Below, in pieces: positions 41,237-50,475 of a DNA stretch of 64,000 nucleotides. Position 1 is the first letter of the stretch. The number at the start of each line of letters is the position of its first letter. Made by a program: the position numbers and the translations under genes. The stretch covers positions 728,376 through 792,375 of the forward strand of contig NZ_BBIW01000001.1 in NCBI RefSeq assembly GCF_000732325.1. The letters are read 5' to 3'. This DNA comes from Paenibacillus sp. TCA20 (GTDB lineage: Bacteria; Bacillota; Bacilli; Paenibacillales; Paenibacillaceae). The notes beneath the pieces were generated by a model. It ran no database searches and was not told the origin of the DNA. It worked only from the letters and a program-made list of their open reading frames with translations.

Positions 41237-42352
41237 TCAAATTTTATTTATGTAATATGATTCGAATTCAGTGACAGAGTCAAACTTGTTTACAGCTACA
41301 CCTTCTGTTTTGAGGTGATTTTCTAGCTTTTCCATTAATTGCAGTACAGCTAAACGCAACGGTTCAAAATTTGTGGGATTTAACAATGCGATAAGATCGG
41401 GGTATCCATAACTATCATAGAATTCACGATATTCACCAAGGTCAGCAGTACTAGGCCAACGTCCTTTCTCTGCAGCATACAAAATTCGAGATAAACTGTC
41501 TTGTACACTTATTGCTACGAAAAATGCCGTTTCGTAGTGGCCTGTTTCGCACGCGGTTAGCAGTTTATTCATCATCCCTCTCTCTTCTTCGTAGTATCCA
41601 CTCATGTGTCCTTTATAGAAGCGCACCACTTCTTGACTATTTCGTCGCATCGAGATAAGACGAAGTGTATCTGTAGTTAATTTTTCACACGCTAACATTA
41701 TTTCTTCTGGAATTAAACTAAACATTAGGGTATCCAGGTGCTTGTCCAGTTGCTCCGGTTTAAGAGAAAGATTCCGGACTTGCTTACGATAGTGCCCCCA
41801 CATACGTGTATAATAGGTTTGATTCAACAACCCAAGAGACTTAAAGATATTTGCTGCGATCTCTTGAGATTGGGTTCGGAAATAACTCAGATCTTTGGCA
41901 TTCTCAGCAATTCGCATTTTAGCTATGCTAATAAGACAATTGTTCAATATCGATTCGGCTTTGGTGATCATTTCAGCTGTTTTGGATTCACTTCCCATGT
42001 TGGATATAGTCTCACGTAGTTCTATTAATCTCGCAAGATCATCATCTGATCGGACATATAACAGCTCACAGTCTGCTATAATTGTCGTGCTCCAATCTTC
42101 AGCAGTTGCCATTCTCTCTGCACGTTCCCACCCAATTGGCCAGAAGTCAAAACTTATACCATCAATAATGAACTGACACTCTACTTCTCTCCCTCTGGTT
42201 GTAGCTGGAATGAAAAAGAAATCCAAATCTGATCGTTCAGTCGCTCGACCCTGCAGATATGACCCATAAAATCCTACAATCGCTACATCTTGAGGATAAT
42301 GATCCTTAATATGCCTGATAATAATGTCAGCAACAGCAAATACATCAACCAT
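41237..42352 (-). CDS. Nucleotidyltransferase-domain protein, 371 residues
   Basis: The N-terminal 110 residues are a Pol-beta-type nucleotidyltransferase: VGFYGSYLQGRATERSDLDF has the GS motif and the DxD metal pair, with a later acidic residue in GISFDFWP. Residues 130-365 form a helical domain, similar in plan to aminoglycoside adenylyltransferases or kanamycin nucleotidyltransferase relatives. Drug modification is possible, but the substrate cannot be read. GGGAGG precedes ATG 42352. Last gene of the cassette-like region. Confidence 0.75.
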   Translation of the reverse strand: MVDVFAVADIIIRHIKDHYPQDVAIVGFYGSYLQGRATERSDLDFFFIPATTRGREVECQFIIDGISFDFWPIGWERAERMATAEDWSTTIIADCELLYVRSDDDLARLIELRETISNMGSESKTAEMITKAESILNNCLISIAKMRIAENAKDLSYFRTQSQEIAANIFKSLGLLNQTYYTRMWGHYRKQVRNLSLKPEQLDKHLDTLMFSLIPEEIMLACEKLTTDTLRLISMRRNSQEVVRFYKGHMSGYYEEERGMMNKLLTACETGHYETAFFVAISVQDSLSRILYAAEKGRWPSTADLGEYREFYDSYGYPDLIALLNPTNFEPLRLAVLQLMEKLENHLKTEGVAVNKFDSVTEFESYYINKI

Positions 42353-42538
42353 CAGATAACCTCCCTGTAATTTGGAATCAACTACGTGGCTGTCCGAAGT
42401 ACTTTCTTTCTAGAGTAACTTGCAATCCTGATGAACAAAACGGAGAGATTACATATAATTATTATCTACCTGTTGTTTTATGAAATGACAATTAGGTTTA
42501 TGAATGTCAATCCCTTGATAGAGTCAACACTCCATTTT

Positions 42539-43144
42539 TCAAAAATCATTAGTCGGAAAGTAATCTTCAACAACCTCAACAACCTCAATTTGTCCGTTAA
42601 TTAAGAGCTCAGGAAGTGTGTTGTTAATATTCCTCTTCCAGTATTCTCTAGCCTGTTCAATTTTGCGTGAGAACGAAGCACCATCTTCTTTAGGTAATAA
42701 ATTTGCATCACCTTCGAAGATCCCACCTACAACTCTTAGTTTAACAAGCCGCAATACCTTTCGATTATACGAATCAAATATCGCTTTCCACTTTAATGCG
42801 TCTTCATAGCTTTTTGCAGCATATAAGCAGGATAGTCTCGAAGGATACTCAGGATATTCCTGTAGTCTCACCATTTCGACAATCGTTTCTCTAATCGCTC
42901 TAATCGTCTGTCCTACATAATTAAGTGCTACATCGGCATTTTCTCTGTCCAACTTCAAACCCTCATGGTTATAGTTACCATATAAAATATGTATAAAATC
43001 CCCTCCCTTGGAATTCAAACGCTCCTTCTCAAAAAAGAAATGATATAGAGAATTTTTTTGGTTATTATCATAGAATATCCTCTGTCCAGGGATCATTTTT
43101 TTCTTAGTAACAATGTGATATACATACAAATCTTTATATTCCAC
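42539..43144 (-). CDS. DUF2441-like hypothetical protein, 201 residues
   Basis: GTG 43144 follows [26 protein letters not shown] and [20 protein letters not shown] at the start, then [20 protein letters not shown] and [19 protein letters not shown], match my recollection of DUF2441 proteins, which are single accessory genes of unknown role in Bacillota. No catalytic motif is obvious. AT-rich like the preceding region. The flanking 42353-42538 shows only a very weak repeat-like stretch (near 42465). Confidence 0.6.
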   Translation of the reverse strand: MEYKDLYVYHIVTKKKMIPGQRIFYDNNQKNSLYHFFFEKERLNSKGGDFIHILYGNYNHEGLKLDRENADVALNYVGQTIRAIRETIVEMVRLQEYPEYPSRLSCLYAAKSYEDALKWKAIFDSYNRKVLRLVKLRVVGGIFEGDANLLPKEDGASFSRKIEQAREYWKRNINNTLPELLINGQIEVVEVVEDYFPTNDF

Positions 43145-43273
43145 GGATTTCCTCCTAAAATAGCAATCGCTTATTTTACAATAGAAAATTAAGAAACTAC
43201 ACTGCTATTACGTCAAAATAATTTCCATATTATTATGTAATTAAGATTGTCTTTTGTAATTCATCAGGGATTG

Positions 43274-43507
43274 TTACAATACCCAAGCTTGCATGAGAAA
43301 GACGAAAGAGAATGCGTAACATAGGATAGCCATTGCACGTGAACCTTTGTTATATAAGTTTCTCCCAATAAAAAGAACAGTAAGGGCAGCCGCACAGAAA
43401 AACAGATACAGGTACTTGTCTATACCGAGCACTGTTGAAACCATGATACAGACGGCTATAACAGCCATTGCAATACATGCATGCAACAGACTATATAAAA
43501 ATCGCAT
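43274..43507 (-). CDS. Small membrane protein, 77 residues
   Basis: TGGAGG before ATG 43507 fixes the start (MRFLYSLLHACIAMAVIAVC). Three hydrophobic helices follow with a short basic loop (GRNLYNKGSRA). Family not recognised; the earlier in-frame Met at 43579 has no site. Stands alone. Confidence 0.6.
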   Translation of the reverse strand: MRFLYSLLHACIAMAVIAVCIMVSTVLGIDKYLYLFFCAAALTVLFIGRNLYNKGSRAMAILCYAFSFVFLMQAWVL

Positions 43508-43606
43508 ATTTACCTCCAGTAAATCTATTACCTTGAATATAAAAAAACAGCCAGGTCCCTCATGGAAGTGGCTGTTCATATCGTTGAAGTATATTATATT
43601 AACAAA

Positions 43607-44110
43607 TTAAGAGCTTACATTTTCTGCTCGGTTAGCCTGACTTGCATGAATCTTCTTCATTGCAAATCTTGCGATCGGCTGTGCGACAAGCAGTTCAATC
43701 CAAAAGGCAACACCAAAATTTCGAAACCATGTCGGAAAGAAGTTGTGGAAAGGTTCTAGAGATATTTGTCTCATCCCCACCCAGGTACCGATAATCGTTA
43801 ACAGAACCGATAGAACCGTCACGTTCATTACAATGTTCAATAACACTCTGGCGTTAAAACCATCTGTTTTACCCACAAATTTGGGTAATACCTTGCGAAC
43901 CAAAGGTCCTGCCACCAGCTTCACTAACAGAATAACGATAACCCACATGAACGGGATGACCTTCAATGTTTCTAAGTAATTGGCTACGCTAAAGCCTCGT
44001 TCCAACCCCAATATGATGGGCCCAATGGTGTTTACCGAAATAATGGACACGATCAACATAAAAATAATGCCTTCTCTAGCATTTTGCGGAAGTCTATCTT
44101 CCTTGAACAA
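43607..44110 (-). CDS. DUF2798 family membrane protein
   Basis: The TTG start at 44110 has GGAGGGG six bases upstream, giving MFKEDRLPQNAREGIIFMLI. Four helices follow in about 167 residues. The VLLNIVMNVTVLSVLLTIIG and FFPTWFRNFGVAFWIELLVA segments are typical of DUF2798 repeats, a family of unknown function. Upstream lies a 6-bp tandem repeat (44125-44148) between promoter and start. Confidence 0.75.
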   Translation of the reverse strand: MFKEDRLPQNAREGIIFMLIVSIISVNTIGPIILGLERGFSVANYLETLKVIPFMWVIVILLVKLVAGPLVRKVLPKFVGKTDGFNARVLLNIVMNVTVLSVLLTIIGTWVGMRQISLEPFHNFFPTWFRNFGVAFWIELLVAQPIARFAMKKIHASQANRAENVSS

Positions 44111-44124
44111 AATAATCCCCTCCG

Positions 44125-44148
44125 AAATTAAAATTAAAATTAAAATTT
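44125..44148. repeat. Tandem hexamer repeat (AAATTA, about four copies)
   Basis: Three exact AAATTA units plus AAATTT, 15 bases upstream of the DUF2798 start codon and just ahead of its ribosome site. Its length could vary by slippage. Confidence 0.7.
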
Positions 44149-44400
44149 CAGATGGTAGACGTATCTTGCGACATATATTTTTGGCGATCAAATAGTGCCA
44201 ATATCTCTACACACCCTGAATCAATTTCATATCGCGTTATAACGAACGAAATTGGTTCAACAACTGAACAATTATAACATTTTACCTTAAGTTTAGGTAA
44301 GAGCGAATTTTGAATAACTCTTAATAATGATTCATTTCTCTTCCAACTCTGCTACACTGAGCTTAGAACTAGAACTCAAAATCTTGAAGAAGGTGCCTCC

Positions 44401-45027
44401 ATGCAGCTCGAATTTGCTAATCTCCCTCCGACCTATTATGCTAATCTGCCTAACCCAGGAGGGCATTTTCCGTTTACATTTAACCAAGAGCATGCTCCGT
44501 ATATTATGGATTTTCTAGGTACGAACTCAGTCTTCCTCGATGATTCCAGTGCTCCGTTTATGTTAGAGTGGATGAACAATCTCGATAGTTACCCGATCTG
44601 CTTCTGTCTGAATACCTCCGTTCTCTGGAAGGAAGATCTCGCACAGCTGTGTACGCTGCATTCGTTAGAACACGAGCTGTTGAACAGAAGAATTACGTTA
44701 CTATATATAAGAAACAAGAGCCAGCTTGCTAGTAGCTTGCCGTTATTTCTAAACATGGCAAGCTGCAATGAACAGGTGATCTGGTCTATAGGCTCGAACG
44801 AGTCTCCCTTTGCCATTGAGCCGATATCTGTGACATATCAGGGCGGGATTCAGATTCAGGATACGGTTGTTATTGATATGACGATTGCCCGAACGATATT
44901 TTGGCCGGGGTACGATGGTAATTGTATCTCTGTTTTATCTAATGATCCATACTTCTCTAATATATCGAAGATCAGATCGAGCTTTCCTGCAGGTGTTGAG
45001 CTGATCGAGATTGAATTGTCATCTTAG
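44401..45027 (+). CDS. Hypothetical protein, 208 residues
   Basis: ATG 44401 follows GAAGAAGGTG. Residues include PPTYYANLPNPGGHFPFTFN and MLEWMNNLDSYPICFCLNTS; the C-terminal half is beta-rich. No domain recognised and no membrane segment. Single gene with a strong terminator. Confidence 0.55.
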   Translation: MQLEFANLPPTYYANLPNPGGHFPFTFNQEHAPYIMDFLGTNSVFLDDSSAPFMLEWMNNLDSYPICFCLNTSVLWKEDLAQLCTLHSLEHELLNRRITLLYIRNKSQLASSLPLFLNMASCNEQVIWSIGSNESPFAIEPISVTYQGGIQIQDTVVIDMTIARTIFWPGYDGNCISVLSNDPYFSNISKIRSSFPAGVELIEIELSS

Positions 45028-45049
45028 AAGTTGTAAATACGAATTAACA

Positions 45050-45100
45050 AAAAGACCGCCAGCTTACTCCATTCCCAGGAGTAAGCTGGCGGTCTTTTTA
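45050..45100. terminator. Strong bidirectional terminator between converging genes
   Basis: AAAGACCGCCAGCTTACTCC pairs perfectly with its complement at 45078-45097 around a 7-base loop, with A-run left and T-run right. It serves both the 208-residue gene and the SDR gene. Confidence 0.9.
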
Positions 45101-45127
45101 ACTATTGAACTATTGTATACTTAGAAA

Positions 45128-45892
45128 TTAACGGGCAGTCCATGCGCCATCCACCGTGATGACTTCACCATTAATGAACTTCGATTCGTCCGAACCAAGG
45201 AACAAGGCCGTTTGTGCAATGTCCTCTGCTTCTCCTCCGTTGAATGGTCCGAGGTCACCGAAGGTTGCCGCACCAAGCGGGTCCAGATCTGCAAAATTAG
45301 GAGTCATGCCTGTAGCAATAGAGCCTGGTGCAATGACATTCGCACGAATCTTGCCGTTTTCACGTCCGTAGAAGGATGCAATATTTTTAACAAGACCAAT
45401 CGCTGCATGCTTGGACATGGTATAAGCGGCACCACCGCGTGCACCAAGATAGCCAGCTACGGATGCAACGTTCACGATCGTTCCGCCTGTCTCTTGGGTG
45501 TTAAATACTTTGATCGCAGAGCGGCATGCATAAAATTGACCATTCAGGTTAACGCCCATTACACGCTCAAACAGCTCATTTGAAGTATTTTCTACGGAAG
45601 TCATGTTATCGAAAATACCGGCAACGTTAGCCAGGATATCCAGCTTACCGTATTCGCTAACCGCCTTTTGAATCATTGCTTCAACATCAGCTTCTTTAGA
45701 CACATCTGTTCTGATGGCTACAGCCGTACCGCCTGCTGCTTGAATATCCTGCAAAGTCTCGTTCATAGAAGCCTCGTTGAACTCGGCGAGTACCACTTTT
45801 GCTCCTTCTTGTGCGTATAATTTCGCAGTTGCGCGTCCCATTCCGGACCCTGCACCTGTTACAATTGCCACTTTACCTTCTAATCTAGCCAT
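45128..45892 (-). CDS. SDR family oxidoreductase
   Basis: 254-residue classical short-chain dehydrogenase. Cofactor loop VTGAGSGMGRATA (residues 11-23), NVAG at 89, catalytic Ser144, Tyr157 and Lys161 (YTMSK). The acidic pattern after strand 2 (VVLAEFNE) favours NAD. The family includes glucose dehydrogenases and 3-oxoacyl-ACP reductases; substrate not decided. AAGGAGG precedes ATG 45892. Divergent from a TetR regulator, which probably represses it. Confidence 0.88.
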   Translation of the reverse strand: MARLEGKVAIVTGAGSGMGRATAKLYAQEGAKVVLAEFNEASMNETLQDIQAAGGTAVAIRTDVSKEADVEAMIQKAVSEYGKLDILANVAGIFDNMTSVENTSNELFERVMGVNLNGQFYACRSAIKVFNTQETGGTIVNVASVAGYLGARGGAAYTMSKHAAIGLVKNIASFYGRENGKIRANVIAPGSIATGMTPNFADLDPLGAATFGDLGPFNGGEAEDIAQTALFLGSDESKFINGEVITVDGAWTAR

Positions 45893-46062
45893 GAATGTCG
45901 TCCTCCTTACCTTGAAACCGAATTCAAGGAATGTCGAAATTTTGTAACAAATTCAGTATAATACGACTATATACATGGCCCAATATGCAATATTTTTTGT
46001 TTTGTACGAAAACATACATAATCACGGTTTTTGTCCGTTAAAATTTTCAAAAGGAGTTTCTC

Positions 46063-46662
46063 ATGCCCGTTCAACATCCAGACAAGCGAGTTAGACGAAC
46101 CAAAGAAAATTTCAAATTAACACTGTTATCTCTGATGGAGCAGAAAAGCTTTCATGACATCACGATCACTGAGATTGTGACTGCCGCGGATTATAACCGG
46201 GGAACCTTTTATGCTCATTATGAGTCGAAGGAAGATCTGCTGGATGAAATGATAGAAGAAGTATTCGAGCTGATGACGGAAGCTCACCGCAAGCCGTATG
46301 TGGGTCTTCAGATTATTGATTTTAACAAGCTTCCACCGGATTCGATCGTATTATTCCACCACTTTCTCACGCATAAGCGATTCTATAAGGTGATGTTCGA
46401 TGAGAAAACAAACTATAATTTTTATGAAAAAATGTCTAAACGATTAGATCAGCTGTTCCGAAAAGAATTTGATTTTTCCTATATCGACATTGACCCTCAT
46501 ATCGACATCAGCCTGTTCAGCACCTACCGGATTCACGGCATCATTGGACTCATTATGGAGTGGATCAACAATGACTTTGATCAATCCCCTGAGTACATGG
46601 GAGAACAGCTGATTCATATATTAAAATTCAAGACCCCTGTTGTGTTTGTGAAGAAAGAGTAA
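46063..46662 (+). CDS. TetR/AcrR family regulator
   Basis: 199 residues. The N-terminal helix-turn-helix is KSFHDITITEIVTAADYNRG and TFYAHYESKEDLLDEMI, followed by an all-helical ligand domain ending at the dimer helices. The plan matches the DhaS-like TetR subgroup. AAAAGGAG precedes ATG 46063. It diverges from the SDR gene over 170 bp; both promoters must lie there. I cannot name a clear operator. Confidence 0.88.
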   Translation: MPVQHPDKRVRRTKENFKLTLLSLMEQKSFHDITITEIVTAADYNRGTFYAHYESKEDLLDEMIEEVFELMTEAHRKPYVGLQIIDFNKLPPDSIVLFHHFLTHKRFYKVMFDEKTNYNFYEKMSKRLDQLFRKEFDFSYIDIDPHIDISLFSTYRIHGIIGLIMEWINNDFDQSPEYMGEQLIHILKFKTPVVFVKKE

Positions 46663-46689
46663 GTGTATTTAGTACACTTGAATTGAAAT

Positions 46690-46758
46690 GAAAACAGTTC
46701 TTTTCAATGTAAAAGTTCTTATCAAAAAGAGCTTTAACACAGAAAAGGACTGTTTTTC
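46690..46758 (+). terminator. Long hairpin after the TetR gene
   Basis: AAAACAGTTCTTTTC pairs with GAAAAGGACTGTTTT (one G-U) around a 36-base loop that has a smaller AAAGTTCTT/AAGAGCTTT stem. T-run at the end. Confidence 0.6.
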
Positions 46759-46795
46759 AGTCTGCAGCTATAATATTGAACGGTCGAGGTAACGA

Positions 46796-47175
46796 TCACA
46801 GCCAACCTTTGCGATGCAGCAGTGCCTCTATTTGAGCAGTGTGATGTCTATTATGCCAAACGAATCTTTGCAGTGCCGTATCAAGTGTGATCGTCCCCAG
46901 TAGTTCGGTTCGGAGCATTCGGTAAAAGTCTTCATCAAACAGACTGCTTACCAGAATATAGAAACGTTTATGCAGAATGGCTAGCAGTGTTATTGACTCA
47001 TCCACTTCTGCTCTCCTATACTCTTCGAGCTCGGCCCACAGGTCCTCCCTGTAAGAGCTGGCGATCGGCACATCCTCGGTCAGAGTACGTTTAAACCGAA
47101 TATAGGCATTCATATCATTATCCGCCATAGCCCAACAGGTACAAATCGACCTATAGGATAACGTAGTGGATCCAT
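46796..47175 (-). pseudogene. YfiT-like DinB-fold metal-dependent hydrolase with an internal deletion
   Basis: ATG 47175, behind GAGGGAG, encodes MDPLRYPIGRFVP, the conserved YfiT N-terminus. The reading then shifts, and the downstream frame resumes ADNDMNAYIRFKRTL near residue 70 of normal YfiT and runs to the usual C-terminus with WHNRHHTAQI. About 50-60 codons, including the first metal-binding His, are missing and the frame is changed. The remaining frame from 47128 could still make a 110-residue fragment. Confidence 0.7.
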
Positions 47176-47292
47176 GAAATCACCAACTCCCTCTCAACAT
47201 GTTATTATAAAAAATAACCCAGCCTTAAACCACGTGGATTACAGGCTGAGTTATTTTCCGAGAATATCCTTTATAGCTATTGTATCTGTTAT

Positions 47293-48900
47293 TCACTGCT
47301 CATGTAGAGTTGAAACATCCTTGGACCGTTCCATATACCACATGTAAAAATGATCTGCTGCTTGCACCGGTACATCCTGCGCTTTATGATGAAGGACAGG
47401 CTTTGCACGATTGGTGGTTTGGATGGAAGCCAGGTCTAGACGGCGCTGGAGTATGCCTTGCGTTACTTTGACTTCGGTGATCTTGGCTCTCTTGGAAATA
47501 AACAGACTTGTAGCAAATCCTCCGCTCTTAAACTGAACGAAATGCTCTCCAATGCTGTATCTGCAGTTGAGATAATCCAGTACTCTCCATAGCACGACAC
47601 AGACAAGCAAGCCAGCGGATAATACCCACCAAGCTTCATCCCAGCCAAATAGGTTCGGCTTAAAATAAACGAGCAGCGCTGTTGCAACGATCCAGATCCA
47701 GCTTGGCCTCACAAGACGCAGCCATAACGATGTACGAGGCAAACGCTGCATATCGAGAGATACTTCATAGGCCGGCAGCATCTTGGGGATCATGGCGTGG
47801 ACTTTGCTCACCGGTAAAAAAGGATACAGGCTGTTCACTTCATGCTCCGCTTCCCCCACACTGCCTGCCGTGACCAGCTTGACCTCTGCCAGTCCGAGCA
47901 GCCTCTTGATGAAGGATTGGGTAATTTCAATCGCCTGTACCTTTTCTTTTGCAATGGAAAACGCAGTTTGCTCCATGACCCCTTTGGCAATATAGATCCG
48001 TTCCTCATCTGAAGAAATTTCAAAGTTTCCGTACTTAAGAAATGTAGTCACGATCCCAAGAATGACAGCCAGCACGATGATTCCGGCAATGACCAATGAG
48101 GTCATCCACCAAGAGGATAACACCGTGGACAGTATCCCCTCGGCCTGCTCCTCGATATCGATAAACTCCTGCACATTAGAGTACAGTGTCCCCACAATGG
48201 GAATAAGGACCAGGAAACTGAGCGATGTAAAAGAAGCCTTTAATACTTCCTTCCTGGTCGGCTTGAAATGGAGCGTGCGCTGCTGTGCTTCAGGAGCTTG
48301 TTCATAAGTCGCGGCATGGACCGTGTCGTGGGCCTGATCCGAAGAATCTTGTATCTGATCTGCTGTCAATTCGATCTCGTTCTCATCATTTGGAGCGCTG
48401 TCCATTTCGTTAGTTGTGTTCTTGGAATGCATAGCAGAAGCGACACGCTCTTTATTCACTTGGTCAGCGATGTACTTCTCAATGCGATCTGCTTCGGCAC
48501 GAGATATCACTTGAAACTCCACAGCCGCTTCGTCCCCCGTCATCCCTGTCTCAAACCTGATGGAGGTCACCTTAAAAATTCGATGAAACAATGAAGCATG
48601 ACGGTTTACATTTTGAATTTTTCTGAATGGAATCGTGCGCTTCGATTTGACGAATACCCCTTGCGCAAGATGAAAGGAGGTATCATCGAGGCGGTAACGC
48701 TCGGTGATCCAGCGCCACACGATAGTAATAAGACAACCCACGATAACCAGATAAAAAAGCCATCTTCCGTATATGACCCACTTCGCTTCGGAACCCATTT
48801 GGATAACAAACAACAAAATAATAATGGAGAAGGTATTTTTAATCAGCTTCCATACTTCAAATAGAATTAACAATGGATGATAACGTTTATCTTCGGTCAT
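47293..48900 (-). CDS. PH domain-containing membrane protein (YdbT-like)
   Basis: 535 residues with bacterial PH (bPH2) repeats: the first after two helices (RYRLDDTSFHLAQGVFVKSK), the second at about 285-345 (NFEISSDEERIYIAKGVMEQ) and a third at about 445-500 (RYSIGEHFVQFKSGGF). Helix pairs lie between them. A long acidic linker (140-205) separates the first and second. Corresponds to B. subtilis YdbT, partner of YdbS. It overlaps the YdbS-like gene by four bases. Confidence 0.85.
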   Translation of the reverse strand: MTEDKRYHPLLILFEVWKLIKNTFSIIILLFVIQMGSEAKWVIYGRWLFYLVIVGCLITIVWRWITERYRLDDTSFHLAQGVFVKSKRTIPFRKIQNVNRHASLFHRIFKVTSIRFETGMTGDEAAVEFQVISRAEADRIEKYIADQVNKERVASAMHSKNTTNEMDSAPNDENEIELTADQIQDSSDQAHDTVHAATYEQAPEAQQRTLHFKPTRKEVLKASFTSLSFLVLIPIVGTLYSNVQEFIDIEEQAEGILSTVLSSWWMTSLVIAGIIVLAVILGIVTTFLKYGNFEISSDEERIYIAKGVMEQTAFSIAKEKVQAIEITQSFIKRLLGLAEVKLVTAGSVGEAEHEVNSLYPFLPVSKVHAMIPKMLPAYEVSLDMQRLPRTSLWLRLVRPSWIWIVATALLVYFKPNLFGWDEAWWVLSAGLLVCVVLWRVLDYLNCRYSIGEHFVQFKSGGFATSLFISKRAKITEVKVTQGILQRRLDLASIQTTNRAKPVLHHKAQDVPVQAADHFYMWYMERSKDVSTLHEQ

Positions 48901-49394
48901 TCATCCACCTCTTTTATTTTGGCATAATAAGCGATTTGGTCTCTCAGGTCCAGCGCAACCTGCTCAGGCAGAATAGGAATACTGTGTGAAGATCCCATCG
49001 TATCTACCGATAAAGCGTACAAATTATATTTGCGAAGCAGCGGACCCTGACGGGTAGCCACCGATTGAATCTTGGTCATGGGAATTAGCTGATGGACCTC
49101 AGTCAGCGTACCGAACTTCAGCTGGAGAAACTGCTCTGTTACATCATAGCGCCAGTGTGCGTATAGCAGCTTGGGACGGATCAAGATATCCCAGACAGCA
49201 TAGAGCACCGAGATGATCGTGAGTCCGATGAGAACCCAGCCGATCCAAGCATACCAGGAGAAATAATAGTCGAGAAATAACAACACCCCGAGTACTACAA
49301 ACCCGATCACATTACTGATTACTGCACTGATCCACCATATTTTGACCGCATTGTCTGCTAATCGCTGCTGCGGCTCTTTCGTTTGCGAGTACAA
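48897..49394 (-). CDS. PH domain-containing membrane protein (YdbS-like)
   Basis: About 165 residues: two transmembrane helices at 25-75 followed by one bPH2 domain (HWRYDVTEQFLQLKFGTLTE, VHQLIPMTKIQSVATRQGPL). The start is TTG 49394 because AGAGGTGG is six bases upstream; a GTG at 49418 is less well placed. Its last four bases overlap the YdbT-like start, so the pair acts as one operon. In B. subtilis the pair is linked to resistance to some bacteriocins. Confidence 0.82.
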   Translation of the reverse strand: MYSQTKEPQQRLADNAVKIWWISAVISNVIGFVVLGVLLFLDYYFSWYAWIGWVLIGLTIISVLYAVWDILIRPKLLYAHWRYDVTEQFLQLKFGTLTEVHQLIPMTKIQSVATRQGPLLRKYNLYALSVDTMGSSHSIPILPEQVALDLRDQIAYYAKIKEVDE

Positions 49395-49526
49395 TGTACC
49401 ACCTCTTATTCCGACCACCCTTATGTCTTGGTCTTCGTTTCGTCTGAATGATCGTCTAATGACAATTTTTCATATATACCTTCATTTAATGTAACAGGAG
49501 AATACTCATTTGAAAATGCTAACTCA

Positions 49527-49640
49527 TTAATTGGTATGACTTGTTTCTACATGCTCTTCTTTGAGCCATTCATTTTTGAACTGTTCCAGCAGCTCACCAA
49601 ACAAAGAATTAATCGTAGAATGAAACGAATTCACATTCAT
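49527..49640 (-). CDS. Small soluble protein, 37 residues
   Basis: GGGGGGAG lies just before ATG 49640. Product MNVNSFHSTINSLFGELLEQ continues FKNEWLKEEHVETSHTN: one amphipathic helix rich in Glu and Lys. Convincing translation signal; no known role. Sits between the PH-domain operon and a metallophosphatase gene. Confidence 0.5.
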   Translation of the reverse strand: MNVNSFHSTINSLFGELLEQFKNEWLKEEHVETSHTN

Positions 49641-49683
49641 ATACTCCCCCCTATCAGAGCTTGAGTCATCAGAGCAAACACTC

Positions 49684-50436
49684 TCAACCCTTAACAAGTG
49701 CTCTTCCTGTCATAATGGCATAAGCATAGTCGTTACGCCCGTTCTGGTTGGCAATGTCAGCCGCACGTTCCCAGTCATAGGCGATTTGGAGATGTGCAAT
49801 ATCCCAAGAACCTCGATCGTTTCGCGTTAGTATGACATATTTGGCGTGAGGACTACCCGATTCCATTACATGTGGAACAGGCAAATCATCTTCGTATGCG
49901 GGAAGTCCGACACTCCCTGCGTTAATAACGATTTTATCATCCAGCAGGAACTGAGTCCTGCTCACGTGACTATGCCCGCATATGATATATTGCTCCTGTA
50001 TAGAGCGAAGCTCGTCCGAGAGCAATTCAGCACTTTTATAGACAATACCTGATTTAGTAGCTTGCTCCAATAAATAGGTACGATTAGATCCTGGCGTTCC
50101 ATGGCAAAACAAGATATCTTCATACTTCCACGTTGACTTATAGCTGTGGACCCACCTGAGCAGCTCTGAATCCAGCAACGGTTTGACAAATTGATATGTA
50201 AGAGAATCGCTATGATCCTTCAATAATTCCTCGTCACAATTGCCCATGATATGAATCATCTGGTCGTGATCCATCAAGCGCTGAGCAGTTCCTATTGGAT
50301 CGATTGGTCCGAACAACGAATCTCCCAGATTCAAAGTAATATCTATATCTCTCGTTTCAATATCCTTCAGCACCGCATTTAAAGCATATACATTACTATG
50401 AATATCTGAAATGACTGCGATCTTGTTGTACAGCAT
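49684..50436 (-). CDS. Metallophosphoesterase, calcineurin-like
   Basis: 250 residues. Dinuclear metal motifs: ISDIHSNVYAL, NLGDSLFGP, IMGNCDE (GNxD/E), LFCHGTPGS and ICGHSHVSR. The NxxAL after the first motif and the length place it with the YfcE/MJ0936-like single-domain phosphodiesterases. AGGGGG precedes ATG 50436. Substrate unknown. Confidence 0.85.
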   Translation of the reverse strand: MLYNKIAVISDIHSNVYALNAVLKDIETRDIDITLNLGDSLFGPIDPIGTAQRLMDHDQMIHIMGNCDEELLKDHSDSLTYQFVKPLLDSELLRWVHSYKSTWKYEDILFCHGTPGSNRTYLLEQATKSGIVYKSAELLSDELRSIQEQYIICGHSHVSRTQFLLDDKIVINAGSVGLPAYEDDLPVPHVMESGSPHAKYVILTRNDRGSWDIAHLQIAYDWERAADIANQNGRNDYAYAIMTGRALVKG

Positions 50437-50475
50437 TTTAGCTATCCCCCTGCTTTTTTCAATTCAGGATGAGAT

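Noticed and set aside
42440..42500. Possible further cassette site (CTACCTGTTGTTTTATGAAATG)
   Set aside because: Too degenerate: neither inverted arm is preserved.
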